64,000 nucleotides of DNA from Streptomyces sp. NBC_01116. Lineage in GTDB: Bacteria > Actinomycetota > Actinomycetes > Streptomycetales > Streptomycetaceae. Below the pieces are notes generated by a model. It was not told the DNA's origin. It did no database searches and saw only the letters and a list, made by a program, of their open reading frames with translations. A program made the position numbers and the translations under genes. Shown piece by piece: positions 51,512-60,567 of this stretch. The stretch's first letter is position 1, and each line of letters begins with the position of its first letter. The stretch lies in the NCBI RefSeq assembly GCF_041435495.1, contig NZ_CP108644.1, positions 6,371,501 to 6,435,500 of the forward strand. The letters are read 5' to 3'.

Positions 51512-54500
51512 CTACCCCTCCATCAGCCCCGTCTGCACCAGCGGGTTCCCCCGGCGCCGGGTGACGAAGATGCCCCGGCCCGCAGGCATCGGGCGCGGTC
51601 GTACGTTGCCGAGGATGTCGCCCTCGTTCGGATCGCCCGACAGGATCACGCCCTGCGCGCCCAGCTCGATCATGCGCTGGAGGAAGGGCTCGTACAGGGC
51701 CCGGCTGGCCCCCGCCGTGTTGCGGGCGATGATGAAGCGGACGCCCACGTCGCGGGCGAACGGCAGCAGCTCCGTGATCGCCGAGAGCGGGTTGCCGCTC
51801 GACGTGGAGACCAGGTCGAAGTCGTCGATGACGACGTACACCGTGGGGCCCTGCCACCAGCTCTGGTCGCGCAGCTCCTGCGCCGTGACGTCGGCGGACG
51901 GTGTGCGGCGCTTCATCAGATCGTGCAGCGCCGCCATGTGATGTTCCATGTTGTTGGACATCGGGATGTACTCCGCCAGGTGCGACCGCGGGGTCACATC
52001 GAGCAGCGAACGCCGGTTGTCGATGACGAAGAGCTTGCAGGAATCGCCGTCGTACCGCTCGGTCAGCTGCTTGATGAGCAGCCGCAGCAGGTTGGACTTC
52101 CCGGACTCGCTCTCGCCGAACGCCAGGAAGAACGGGTCCTGCTCGAAGTTCAGGAACACCGGCTCCAGGTTGTTCTCGTCGATGCCGAAGGCGACGCCGC
52201 GCTCCGGTACCGCGAAGCCGGCCGGAAGCTCGCCCGCCGGCAGCGCACGCGGCAGCAGACGCACCGTCGGGGCGGGCGCGGCCGTCCAGTGGCGGGCGAC
52301 CTCCTGGTTCATCGCCGCGGTGGCCTCCGAGAGGTCGCTGTCGGAGTTGATGCTGTCGATGCGCGGCACCGCCGCCATGAAGTGCAGCTTCTCCGGGGTC
52401 AGGCCGCGGCCCGGCACCCCGGCGGGCACGTTGGCCGCCACCTTGCGGTCCAGTTCGGAGTCCATCACGTCGCCGAGCCGCAGCTCCAGGCGGTTCATGA
52501 GGTGGTCCTTCAGGCTGGCCCGCACCTCCATGGAACGCGACGCCGTGACGATCAGGTGGATGCCGTAACCGAGCCCGCGTGCCGCGATGTCCGTGGCAGC
52601 CGCCTCCAGCGCCTCGTAGTCCGCGCGGAAGTTGCCCCACCCGTCGATGACCAGGAACACGTCACCCCACGGCTGGTCCGTCGCGGAGATGTCACCGCGC
52701 GCCCGCAGCCTGCGGAACGTGGCGATGGAGTCGATCCCGGCGCTGCGGAAGTACTCCTCGCGCCGGGCCATGATGCCGTACACCTCGGCGACCGTACGGC
52801 GTACCCGCTCGGGGTCGAGGCGGGACGCGATGCCGCCGACGTGCGGCAGACCCGCGATCGAGGACATGCCGCCGCCACCGAAGTCGAGGCCGTAGAACTG
52901 GACCTCCTCCGGTGTGTGGGTGAGCGCGAAGCCGGCGATCAGCGTCCGCAGCAGCGTCGACTTCCCCGACTGCGGCCCTCCGGTGATCTGCATATGGCCG
53001 GCGGCGCCGGAGAAGTCCCGGTAGAGGGTGTCGCGCCGCTGCTCGAACGGCTTGTCGATGACGCCCAGGGGCACGACCAGTCGGCCCGATCCCTCGAAGC
53101 CGGGCTGCGTCAGCCCCCGGCCCTGCACCGGGGAGAGCCCGGGCAGCAGCTCGTCCAGCGACGGCGGATTGTCCAGCGGCGGCAGCCACACCTGGTGGGC
53201 GGAGGCTCCACGGCCCTCCAGGCGGCGCACGATCACATCGAGCACCGTGTCCGCCAGCGCGTCGTCCTGCGCCGAGCGCTGATCCGGTACGCCTCCGGGC
53301 TGCGCGGCCGGCTGGACGTACCGCACCGGAACCGGCGCGGCCGTGAAAGGAACCGGCCTGCGGTCCACCGGCAGCGGCGCACCCGGCGCGGCGGCCCGGT
53401 GCGCGCCCGAGCGGTACACCCCGGAGACGTACGCGGCCTTGAACCGGACCATCTCCTCCGTACCGAACTTGAGCAGCCCCGAACCGGGCACGTTGGGCAG
53501 GTGGTACGCGTCGGGCACACCGATCGCCGCACGGGACTCGGCCGCCGAGAACGTCCGCAGACCCACCCGGTAGGACAGATACGTCTCCAGACCGCGCAGC
53601 CGCCCCTCCTCCAGACGCTGCGAGGCCAGCAGCAGATGCACACCCAGCGAACGGCCGATACGGCCGATCTGGACGAACATCTCGATGAAGTCCGGTTTGG
53701 CGGTGAGGAGTTCGCTGAACTCGTCGATGACCAGGACGAGCGAGGGAATGGGCTGCAACGGCGCACCGGCCGCGCGCGCCTTCTCGTAGTCGTGGATGTT
53801 GGCGTAGTTGCCCGCGTCGCGCAGCATCTCCTGCCGGCGGTTGAGCTCACCGCTGATGGAGTCACCCATACGGTCGACCAGCGTCAGGTCGTCCGCGAGG
53901 TTGGTGATCACGGCCGCGACATGGGGCATCTGCGCCATACCGGCGAAGGTCGCGCCGCCCTTGAAGTCGGCGAGAACGAAGTTCAGCGTCTCCGAGGTGT
54001 GGGTGACGGCGAGACCGAGCACCAGCGTACGCAGCAGCTCGGACTTGCCGGAACCGGTGGCGCCGACGCACAGACCGTGCGGGCCCATGCCCTCCTGGGC
54101 GGCCTCCTTCAGGTCCAGCATCACGGGCGAACCGTCCTCGCCCACACCGATCGGCACCCGCAGCCGCTCCGCCTGCGAGCGCGGCCGCCAGGTCCGGCTG
54201 ACCTCGATCGAGGCGGCGTCCCCGAGGTTCAGCAGATCGGTGAACTCCAGGTTCGCCAGCAGGGGTTCGTCGTCGTCCCCGCCCGTCGCCATGTGCAGCG
54301 GGGCCAACTGGCGGGCGAGCGCCTCGGCGGCCTCGTAGCTCAGCAGGTCCGGAAGGCCGTCGTAGACGAGCCCCTGGCCCGACTCCAGCTGCAACGACGT
54401 CGGCTGCACCACGACGGAGAGGCCTCCGCGGGACCCGGTGACCTCACCCGGCACCACCTCGATGACCGTCACACCCTGGAGGCCCTCCGCCGAGGCGAGC

Positions 54501-55480
54501 ACCGACATGGGCGGCACCGACTCACCGTCCAGGACCACGACGACGTGCGGCTGCTCCAGGAGCGGCTGGCCGCCGGGCTGGAAGCGGGGCCTGCCCTCCA
54601 GGCGGCCCGCCAGCAACTCCTCCAGGGCCAGGGCGTTGGTGGTGATGAGGCGCCGGCTCCCCGCACCGTCCACGGGCCCGGAGGTCTGGGCGTGCGGGAG
54701 CCACTTCGCCCACTCCCACTGCGGCGCGGCCTCCGCACCGGTGGCGACCGCGATCACCAGGTCCTGCGGGGAGTGCAGAGAGGCCAGCCCGCCGACCATG
54801 GCCCGCGCCGCGGAGCGCGCGGAATCCGCGTGGCCGCTGATCGTGAGGTGGTAGAACGCCCGCAGCGAGACGGCCATGGGCAGACCGTCCAGCGTGGAGT
54901 GCGTCGCCAGGAACTGCTGCATCGCCCCGGCGGCCAGCGGCTCCAGTTCGTCCACGGGCGCCGTCTCGGGCGCGATGAGCGGTGTGGCCAGCTCCTGGCT
55001 GCCCAGCCCGATGCGCACCTGCGCGAAGTCCGCGTCACCGGCACGCCGCTCCCACACGCGGCTGCCCTCGGCGACGAGCGCCCACAGCTGCTCGGGGGAC
55101 GGGTGGAGGTAGAACTGCGCGTCCCGCTGCTTGCGGGCCGTCTTCAGCACCGTGCGCCGGGTCTGCGTCAGGTACTTCAGATAGTCGCGGCGCAGATCCG
55201 CCAGCTCTCCCTGAGTGCCCCGCCGGTACCGCACGAGCATCGCGATGGCCATGGCCAACGTCGAGGCAATCATGATCATGCCCATGATCCGCATGATCGG
55301 GTTCGGCGTCATGAAGAAGAAGACGACGGAACCACCCATGCCCAGCATCGGCAGGAGCTGCATCAGCGCCCCCTCCTGCTGGCCCCGGGGGAGTTCCGGC
55401 GGAGGTTGCAACTGCACCTGCTCGACCGGCACTTCGGTGGGCAGGGCCCGCGGTGGGCGCTTGACGACGATCTGGCTCAC
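51512..55480 (-). CDS. eccC: Type VII secretion ATPase EccC (three FtsK/SpoIIIE domains)
   Basis: 1322 residues from a GTG. Two membrane helices lie at about 42-87, then a DUF-type domain and three ATPase domains with P-loops GATGSGKSE (near 477), GGPQSGKST (near 832) and GESESGKSN (near 1120). Walker B in domain 1 is VLVIDEFSELL; domains 2 and 3 read VIDGWG and VIDDFD, so only the first has the classical Asp-Glu. EccC is the motor and substrate receptor of the ESX system; here EccCa and EccCb are one chain. It is divergent from eccD across 483 bp. Confidence 0.96.
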   Translation of the reverse strand: MSQIVVKRPPRALPTEVPVEQVQLQPPPELPRGQQEGALMQLLPMLGMGGSVVFFFMTPNPIMRIMGMIMIASTLAMAIAMLVRYRRGTQGELADLRRDYLKYLTQTRRTVLKTARKQRDAQFYLHPSPEQLWALVAEGSRVWERRAGDADFAQVRIGLGSQELATPLIAPETAPVDELEPLAAGAMQQFLATHSTLDGLPMAVSLRAFYHLTISGHADSARSAARAMVGGLASLHSPQDLVIAVATGAEAAPQWEWAKWLPHAQTSGPVDGAGSRRLITTNALALEELLAGRLEGRPRFQPGGQPLLEQPHVVVVLDGESVPPMSVLASAEGLQGVTVIEVVPGEVTGSRGGLSVVVQPTSLQLESGQGLVYDGLPDLLSYEAAEALARQLAPLHMATGGDDDEPLLANLEFTDLLNLGDAASIEVSRTWRPRSQAERLRVPIGVGEDGSPVMLDLKEAAQEGMGPHGLCVGATGSGKSELLRTLVLGLAVTHTSETLNFVLADFKGGATFAGMAQMPHVAAVITNLADDLTLVDRMGDSISGELNRRQEMLRDAGNYANIHDYEKARAAGAPLQPIPSLVLVIDEFSELLTAKPDFIEMFVQIGRIGRSLGVHLLLASQRLEEGRLRGLETYLSYRVGLRTFSAAESRAAIGVPDAYHLPNVPGSGLLKFGTEEMVRFKAAYVSGVYRSGAHRAAAPGAPLPVDRRPVPFTAAPVPVRYVQPAAQPGGVPDQRSAQDDALADTVLDVIVRRLEGRGASAHQVWLPPLDNPPSLDELLPGLSPVQGRGLTQPGFEGSGRLVVPLGVIDKPFEQRRDTLYRDFSGAAGHMQITGGPQSGKSTLLRTLIAGFALTHTPEEVQFYGLDFGGGGMSSIAGLPHVGGIASRLDPERVRRTVAEVYGIMARREEYFRSAGIDSIATFRRLRARGDISATDQPWGDVFLVIDGWGNFRADYEALEAAATDIAARGLGYGIHLIVTASRSMEVRASLKDHLMNRLELRLGDVMDSELDRKVAANVPAGVPGRGLTPEKLHFMAAVPRIDSINSDSDLSEATAAMNQEVARHWTAAPAPTVRLLPRALPAGELPAGFAVPERGVAFGIDENNLEPVFLNFEQDPFFLAFGESESGKSNLLRLLIKQLTERYDGDSCKLFVIDNRRSLLDVTPRSHLAEYIPMSNNMEHHMAALHDLMKRRTPSADVTAQELRDQSWWQGPTVYVVIDDFDLVSTSSGNPLSAITELLPFARDVGVRFIIARNTAGASRALYEPFLQRMIELGAQGVILSGDPNEGDILGNVRPRPMPAGRGIFVTRRRGNPLVQTGLMEG

Positions 55481-55963
55481 AGCTCACCAATTCCCTTGCC
55501 GGACGGAAGTGTTCCTATCGGCGCCCCCGTGGCGACGGGCTCCATCCGCGGGAAGGATCCTACTGGCGTGACGGCGGTCCCATGGCGGTAGGGTGTCGCG
55601 ACGCGTGTACGCATCCGCTAACTGTCGAGAGAAGACGGTCATTCGGGACGTGCGGTGCGATCCGTGGTCCCGGCGGTGTGTTTCCGACGGAAGCGGACGT
55701 GGCCCGGCGGAAGCGGGGCAGCGGAGATCCGGTCGGCGGGAGCCGCGGCGACAGCTGTGCGCAACAGCGGCAGAGGCCGGACGGCGGCAGCAGAGCAGGA
55801 CAGCAGCAACCAGCAAGAGAGCCGGACAACAGCAGGGCAAGACAGCAGCAGAGCACGACAGCAGTCACAGAGCAGGACAGCGGCAACAGGGCGAACGGCC
55901 GTGGAAGCGCAGAACAAAGAGCGCAGAACAAGCTAGTCAAGCCAGTAGTAGGGGGAGCACCAG
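55481..55963. other. 483-bp divergent region eccC/eccD with T-free leader
   Basis: No gene is supported. A candidate plus-strand promoter GTGACG-15 bp-TAGGGT (55568-55594) would give a leader of about 360 bases. Within it 55759-55864 (106 bases) contains no T at all, and only two T occur up to 55932; the sequence is built of CAGCAG, GACAGC and AACAGC units. A GGGGGAG ribosome site (55951-55957) precedes eccD. Short ORFs in several frames are by-products of the missing T. Confidence 0.6.
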
Positions 55964-57472
55964 GTGACCATGACGGCCCAAGCGGCAGCCACCGGATCCG
56001 GTCGGCAAAGTCACGGGACCCCGTCCGGCAGCGGCACCGGATTCTGCCGGGTCACGGTCGTCGCGCCCGACAGCCGGGTCGACGTGGCCCTGCCCGAGGA
56101 CATCCCCGTAGCCGATCTGTATCCCGAGATCCTCCGGCTGTCCGGACAGAGCCCCGCACCCGGCGCACCGGTCGGCTACCACCTGGTGCGCCGCGACGGC
56201 ACCGTCCTGGACAGCGCGCGCACACTCGCCGGCCACCGCATCCTCGACGGCGAGCTGCTGTCGATGCGGCCCTTCTCCGAATCACTGCCCCCCGCCGTCT
56301 TCGACGACGTCTCGGACGCCGTGGCCACCGCCGTGGCCAAGGACCGCACGCTCTGGGGTGACGCACTCATGCGCGGCGCCGGCCTCTTCGGCGGCTCCGT
56401 CCTGCTGGCCCTGCTCGGCTTCGTGCTGTGGACGGCCGACCCGCTCCACGACATGCACGGCCTGCCGGGCATCCTGGCGGCCGTCGTCGCCCTGCTCCTG
56501 CTCGCCTTCGCCTGCGTGCGTGCGCGGGTGTACGACGACCGCGCCTCGTCGATCGCGCTCGGCACCGGCGCCCTGGTGAACGCGGCGGTGGCCGGCTCCG
56601 GCCTGCTTCCGCCGAGCGCCGGTCAGGGCATCGGACGGCTCCAGTTCCTGCTCGCCTGTGCGGCGGTCCTGGTCGTGGCGGTCATTCTGATGATCGTCGC
56701 GCCCGGCGGGGACGGGCCGTTCGTCGCGTTCGTCTTCGCCAGCGCCGTCGGCCTCCTGGTCACCTTCGTCGCGATCCTGAGCGACATGAAGCCGATCGAG
56801 GCCGCCGCCGTCTGCTCCCCGCTCGCCGTGGGGGCCCTCGCCTTCCTGCCGGGTCTCTCCACCCGCTTCGCCCGGCTGCCCATCGGATTCGAGCCGCCCC
56901 GCACCACGGTCGGCGACTACGGGACCTCCGAGCCCGCGGCCACGGGCCCGGTGGACGCCGTGCGCCTCGCCGCCCAGGCGCGGCGCGGCCATGAACTGCT
57001 CCTCGGCCTGGTCGGCGGCTGCGCCCTGGTGGCCGTGGCGGCCGCGGCGGTGCTGGGGTTCTCGAACAACGTCTGGGGCCAGCTGCTCGCCCTGGCCACC
57101 GGGGTCGCCATGCTGATGCGCGCCCATCTGTTCCGCTACACGGCCCAGGTCGGCTGCGCGCTCGCCGCGGGCCTCGGCTCCCTCGTCCTGCTGGGCCTGG
57201 GGCTCTCCCTCAACCCGCCGGCCGCCATGGTGCGCGACGCGCTGCGCGGCGAGGGCGCCGCACTCGACATCCGTACGGTGTGGCTCGCCGCGGCGGTCGC
57301 CGGCGTCGCCGTCCTGATCACCGCCATCGGCCTGATCGTGCCACGCAAGGGGGTGACCCCGTTCTGGGGGCGCTTCCTGGAGATCGCGGAGACGGTGGTC
57401 CTGCTGACGCTGCTCCCGCTCTGCCTCGCGGTCTTCGACGTCTACCACTCGATCCGCGCCCTCACCAGCTGA
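55964..57472 (+). CDS. eccD: Type VII secretion integral membrane protein EccD
   Basis: 502 residues. The N-terminal ubiquitin-like domain (about 20-105; FCRVTVVAPDSRVDVALPED) is followed by about eleven membrane segments to the end, the fixed EccD layout. It forms the transmembrane vestibule of the ESX complex. GTG 55964 has GGGGGAG 6 bases upstream; the in-frame ATG at 55970 is less well placed. The gene stands alone on the plus strand, before rpsO. Confidence 0.94.
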   Translation: MTMTAQAAATGSGRQSHGTPSGSGTGFCRVTVVAPDSRVDVALPEDIPVADLYPEILRLSGQSPAPGAPVGYHLVRRDGTVLDSARTLAGHRILDGELLSMRPFSESLPPAVFDDVSDAVATAVAKDRTLWGDALMRGAGLFGGSVLLALLGFVLWTADPLHDMHGLPGILAAVVALLLLAFACVRARVYDDRASSIALGTGALVNAAVAGSGLLPPSAGQGIGRLQFLLACAAVLVVAVILMIVAPGGDGPFVAFVFASAVGLLVTFVAILSDMKPIEAAAVCSPLAVGALAFLPGLSTRFARLPIGFEPPRTTVGDYGTSEPAATGPVDAVRLAAQARRGHELLLGLVGGCALVAVAAAAVLGFSNNVWGQLLALATGVAMLMRAHLFRYTAQVGCALAAGLGSLVLLGLGLSLNPPAAMVRDALRGEGAALDIRTVWLAAAVAGVAVLITAIGLIVPRKGVTPFWGRFLEIAETVVLLTLLPLCLAVFDVYHSIRALTS

Positions 57473-57518
57473 TCATCGGAAGGCGTCGACAGGCGCCGAC
57501 CGATCGCCGAAGGACAGC

Positions 57519-57587
57519 GGCTGATCAGCGGCGAGCACCGGCTGACCAGCGGTGAACACTGATCGGGCACAGGCTGACCAGCGGCGA
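57519..57587 (+). repeat. Three 16-bp direct repeats upstream of rpsO
   Basis: GGCTGAYCAGCGGYGA occurs at 57519-57534, 57540-57555 and 57572-57587, i.e. 21 and 32 bases apart. The first copy contains the palindrome GCTGATCAGC. They sit 20-90 bases before an extended -10-like TGGTACTCT (57606-57613... TACTCT at 57608). Confidence 0.55.
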
Positions 57588-57754
57588 GGCGTGACCCGAA
57601 TGGCTGGTACTCTGTCCAGTGGCCGTTTGTGTACGCGTCCTCGGATCATCCTGGGGGCTGCGCTCATCGGACCTTCGCCTCCGAGTCACGGAAGCTCCCC
57701 TGAGATCAAGACCAGGGGCACTCGTGGGCGCTTCGAACATCAAGAGGAGTACGC

Positions 57755-58045
57755 GTGCCGCTCGACGCCGCTACGAAGAAGCAGATCATGTCCGAGTTCG
57801 CCCAGAAGGAGGGTGACACCGGATCCCCCGAGGTCCAGGTCGCCATGCTCTCCCGCCGGATCTCGGACCTGACGGAGCACCTCAAGACGCACAAGCACGA
57901 CCACCACTCCCGTCGTGGTCTGCTGATCCTGGTCGGCCAGCGTCGCCGCCTCCTGCAGTACCTGGCCAAGAAGGACATCCAGCGCTTCCGTGCGCTCGTC
58001 GACCGCCTCGGCATCCGCCGCGGCGCGGCCGGCGGCGCCAAGTAA
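57755..58045 (+). CDS. rpsO: 30S ribosomal protein S15
   Basis: 96 residues from a GTG with AAGAGGAG upstream. Conserved segments are GDTGSPEVQVAMLSRRI and HKHDHHSRRGLLILVGQRRRLL. S15 binds the central domain of 16S rRNA. It is co-transcribed with pnp in many bacteria; in Streptomyces the rpsO-pnp transcript is cleaved by RNase III. A leader of about 140 bases after the candidate -10 could hold an autoregulatory site. Confidence 0.97.
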   Translation: MPLDAATKKQIMSEFAQKEGDTGSPEVQVAMLSRRISDLTEHLKTHKHDHHSRRGLLILVGQRRRLLQYLAKKDIQRFRALVDRLGIRRGAAGGAK

Positions 58046-58353
58046 GGACGCTGTGGAAAGGGAGCGGTGCCCGCGTTCGAGGGGACCGCTCCCTTTGCCG
58101 TACGTGCACGACCGGTGTCAAGCTCAGTAACCTGGGTGCAGCGACACCCGCACGACCAGCGCGACGAACACGCGCGACGCAAGAACGAGGGAGAGGCGCG
58201 ACGACGCCGCCGCCGGTCCTCGGTAGTGGCCCCCGGGAACATGCCCGGGAGCTTCGATCGAAGACCGGCCCGCATCCACGGTGCGCCTCTCCCGCACCGT
58301 CCCCCGCCACACGGGCGTGAGGACGAAAGACGACGAGTATGGAGAAATCACTA
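58046..58353 (+). other. 308-bp rpsO-pnp intergenic region
   Basis: No gene. It holds the hairpin at 58057-58096, a second fold around the palindromes CCCGGGAACATGCCCGGG and CTTCGATCGAAG (58228-58262), and the pnp ribosome site. A pnp-specific promoter may lie here but I see no clear match. Confidence 0.5.
58057..58096 (+). terminator. rpsO-pnp intergenic hairpin
   Basis: AAAGGGAGCGGT (58057-58068) pairs perfectly with ACCGCTCCCTTT (58085-58096), loop of 16, 11 bases after rpsO. It can be a readthrough terminator and an RNase III site, as described for the Streptomyces rpsO-pnp transcript. Confidence 0.65.
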
Positions 58354-60567
58354 GTGGAGAACGAGACCCACTACGCCGAGGCCGTTATCGACAACGGAAC
58401 CTTCGGCACCCGCACCATCCGCTTCGAGACGGGCCGCCTGGCCAAGCAGGCCGCCGGCTCCGCCGTCGCGTACCTGGACGACGACACCATGGTGCTGTCG
58501 GCCACCACCGCTTCCAAGCGGCCCAAGGACAACCTCGACTTCTTCCCCCTCACGGTGGACGTCGAGGAGCGGCAGTACGCGGCCGGCAAGATCCCCGGCT
58601 CCTTCTTCCGCCGTGAGGGCCGGCCCTCCGAGGACGCGATCCTCACCTGCCGCCTGATCGACCGGCCGCTGCGCCCCTCCTTCAAGAAGGGCCTGCGCAA
58701 CGAGATCCAGATCGTCGAGACGATCATGGCGCTCAACCCCGACCACCTGTACGACGTGGTCGCGATCAACGCCGCCTCCTGCTCCACCATCCTGGCGGGC
58801 CTGCCCTTCTCCGGCCCGATCGGCGCCACCCGCGTCGCCCTGATCAAGGGCCAGTGGGTCGCGTTCCCGACGCACACCGAGCTCGAGGACGCCGTCTTCG
58901 ACATGGTCGTCGCCGGTCGCGTCCTGGAGGACGGCGACGTCGCGATCATGATGGTCGAGGCCGAGGCCACCGAGAAGACCATCCAGCTCGTCAAGGACGG
59001 CGCCGAGGCTCCCACCGAGGAGATCGTCGCCGCCGGTCTGGACGCCGCGAAGCCCTTCATCAAGGCGCTCTGCAAGGCCCAGTCCGACCTGGCCTCCAAG
59101 GCCGCCAAGCCGGTCGGCGAGTTCCCGGTCTTCCTGGACTACCAGGACGACGTCTTCGAGGCGCTCTCCAAGGCCGTCACCTCCGAGCTGACGCAGGCGC
59201 TCACCATCGCCGGCAAGCAGGACCGCGAGGCCGAGCTGGACCGCGTCAAGGAGATCGCCGCCGAGAAGCTCCTCCCGGCCTTCGAGGGCCGCGAGAAGGA
59301 GATCTCCGCCGCGTACCGCTCGCTGACCAAGAAGCTGGTCCGCGAGCGCGTCATCAAGGACAAGGTCCGCATCGACGGCCGCGGCGTCACGGACATCCGT
59401 ACGCTCGCCGCCGAGGTCGAGGCCATCCCGCGCGTGCACGGCTCGGCGCTGTTCGAGCGTGGCGAGACCCAGATCCTGGGCGTCACCACCCTCAACATGC
59501 TCCGTATGGAGCAGCAGCTGGACACCCTCTCCCCGGTGACCCGCAAGCGCTACATGCACAACTACAACTTCCCGCCGTACTCCGTCGGCGAGACCGGCCG
59601 CGTGGGCTCGCCCAAGCGCCGCGAGATCGGCCACGGAGCGCTCGCCGAGCGCGCCATCATGCCGGTGCTGCCCTCGCGCGAGGAGTTCCCCTACGCGATC
59701 CGCCAGGTCTCCGAGGCGCTGGGCTCCAACGGCTCGACGTCCATGGGCTCGGTCTGCGCCTCCACCATGTCGCTGCTGAACGCAGGTGTGCCCCTCAAGG
59801 CCGCCGTCGCCGGTATCGCCATGGGCCTGATCTCCCAGGAGATCGACGGCAAGACCCACTACGTCGCCCTCACCGACATCCTCGGTGCGGAGGACGCCTT
59901 CGGCGACATGGACTTCAAGGTCGCCGGTACCAAGCAGTTCGTGACCGCGCTCCAGCTCGACACCAAGCTCGACGGCATCCCCGCCTCGGTCCTGGCCGCC
60001 GCGCTGAAGCAGGCCCGTGACGCGCGTCTGCACATCCTGGACGTCATGAACGAGGCCATCGACGTCCCGGACGAGATGTCCCCGAACGCCCCGCGGATCA
60101 TCACCGTCAAGATCCCGGTGGACAAGATCGGTGAGGTCATCGGCCCCAAGGGCAAGATGATCAACCAGATCCAGGAGGACACCGGCGCCGACATCACGAT
60201 CGAGGACGACGGCACCATCTACATCGGTGCCCAGCAGGGCTCGCAGGCCGAGGCCGCCCGCGCCACGATCAACGCGATCGCCAACCCGACCATGCCGGAG
60301 GTCGGCGAGCGCTACCTGGGCACGGTCGTCAAGACCACCACCTTCGGTGCGTTCGTCTCGCTCATGCCGGGCAAGGACGGTCTGCTGCACATCTCGCAGA
60401 TCCGCAAGCTCGCCGGTGGCAAGCGCGTGGAGAACGTCGAGGACGTGCTCGCGGTCGGCGCCAAGGTCCAGGTGGAGATCGCCGAGATCGACTCCCGCGG
60501 CAAGCTCTCCCTCATCCCCGTCATCGAGGGCGAAGAGGACGAGAAGAAGGACGACACCGACAAGTGA
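58354..60567 (+). CDS. pnp: Polynucleotide phosphorylase (guanosine pentaphosphate synthetase)
   Basis: 737 residues. Two RNase PH domains (first: SFFRREGRPSEDAILTCRLIDRPLRP; second: GRGVTDIRTLAAEVEAIPRVHGSALFERGETQ and NGSTSMGSVCASTM), then KH (IGPKGKMINQIQEDTGA) and S1 (GTVVKTTTFGAFVSLMPGKDGLLHISQI) domains. It degrades RNA phosphorolytically and adds 3' tails; Streptomyces enzymes were first named GpsI. GTG 58354 (N-terminus VENETHYAEAV) has GGAG 9 bases upstream; ATG 58339 adds five residues but lacks a good site. The stop overlaps the peptidase start (GTGA). Confidence 0.96.
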   Translation: MENETHYAEAVIDNGTFGTRTIRFETGRLAKQAAGSAVAYLDDDTMVLSATTASKRPKDNLDFFPLTVDVEERQYAAGKIPGSFFRREGRPSEDAILTCRLIDRPLRPSFKKGLRNEIQIVETIMALNPDHLYDVVAINAASCSTILAGLPFSGPIGATRVALIKGQWVAFPTHTELEDAVFDMVVAGRVLEDGDVAIMMVEAEATEKTIQLVKDGAEAPTEEIVAAGLDAAKPFIKALCKAQSDLASKAAKPVGEFPVFLDYQDDVFEALSKAVTSELTQALTIAGKQDREAELDRVKEIAAEKLLPAFEGREKEISAAYRSLTKKLVRERVIKDKVRIDGRGVTDIRTLAAEVEAIPRVHGSALFERGETQILGVTTLNMLRMEQQLDTLSPVTRKRYMHNYNFPPYSVGETGRVGSPKRREIGHGALAERAIMPVLPSREEFPYAIRQVSEALGSNGSTSMGSVCASTMSLLNAGVPLKAAVAGIAMGLISQEIDGKTHYVALTDILGAEDAFGDMDFKVAGTKQFVTALQLDTKLDGIPASVLAAALKQARDARLHILDVMNEAIDVPDEMSPNAPRIITVKIPVDKIGEVIGPKGKMINQIQEDTGADITIEDDGTIYIGAQQGSQAEAARATINAIANPTMPEVGERYLGTVVKTTTFGAFVSLMPGKDGLLHISQIRKLAGGKRVENVEDVLAVGAKVQVEIAEIDSRGKLSLIPVIEGEEDEKKDDTDK

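Noticed and set aside
55582..56361. Plus-strand open frame of 259 codons through the eccD leader
   Set aside because: Arises because a T-free stretch cannot contain stop codons; it overlaps eccD in another frame and ends in Arg/Pro shadow sequence.
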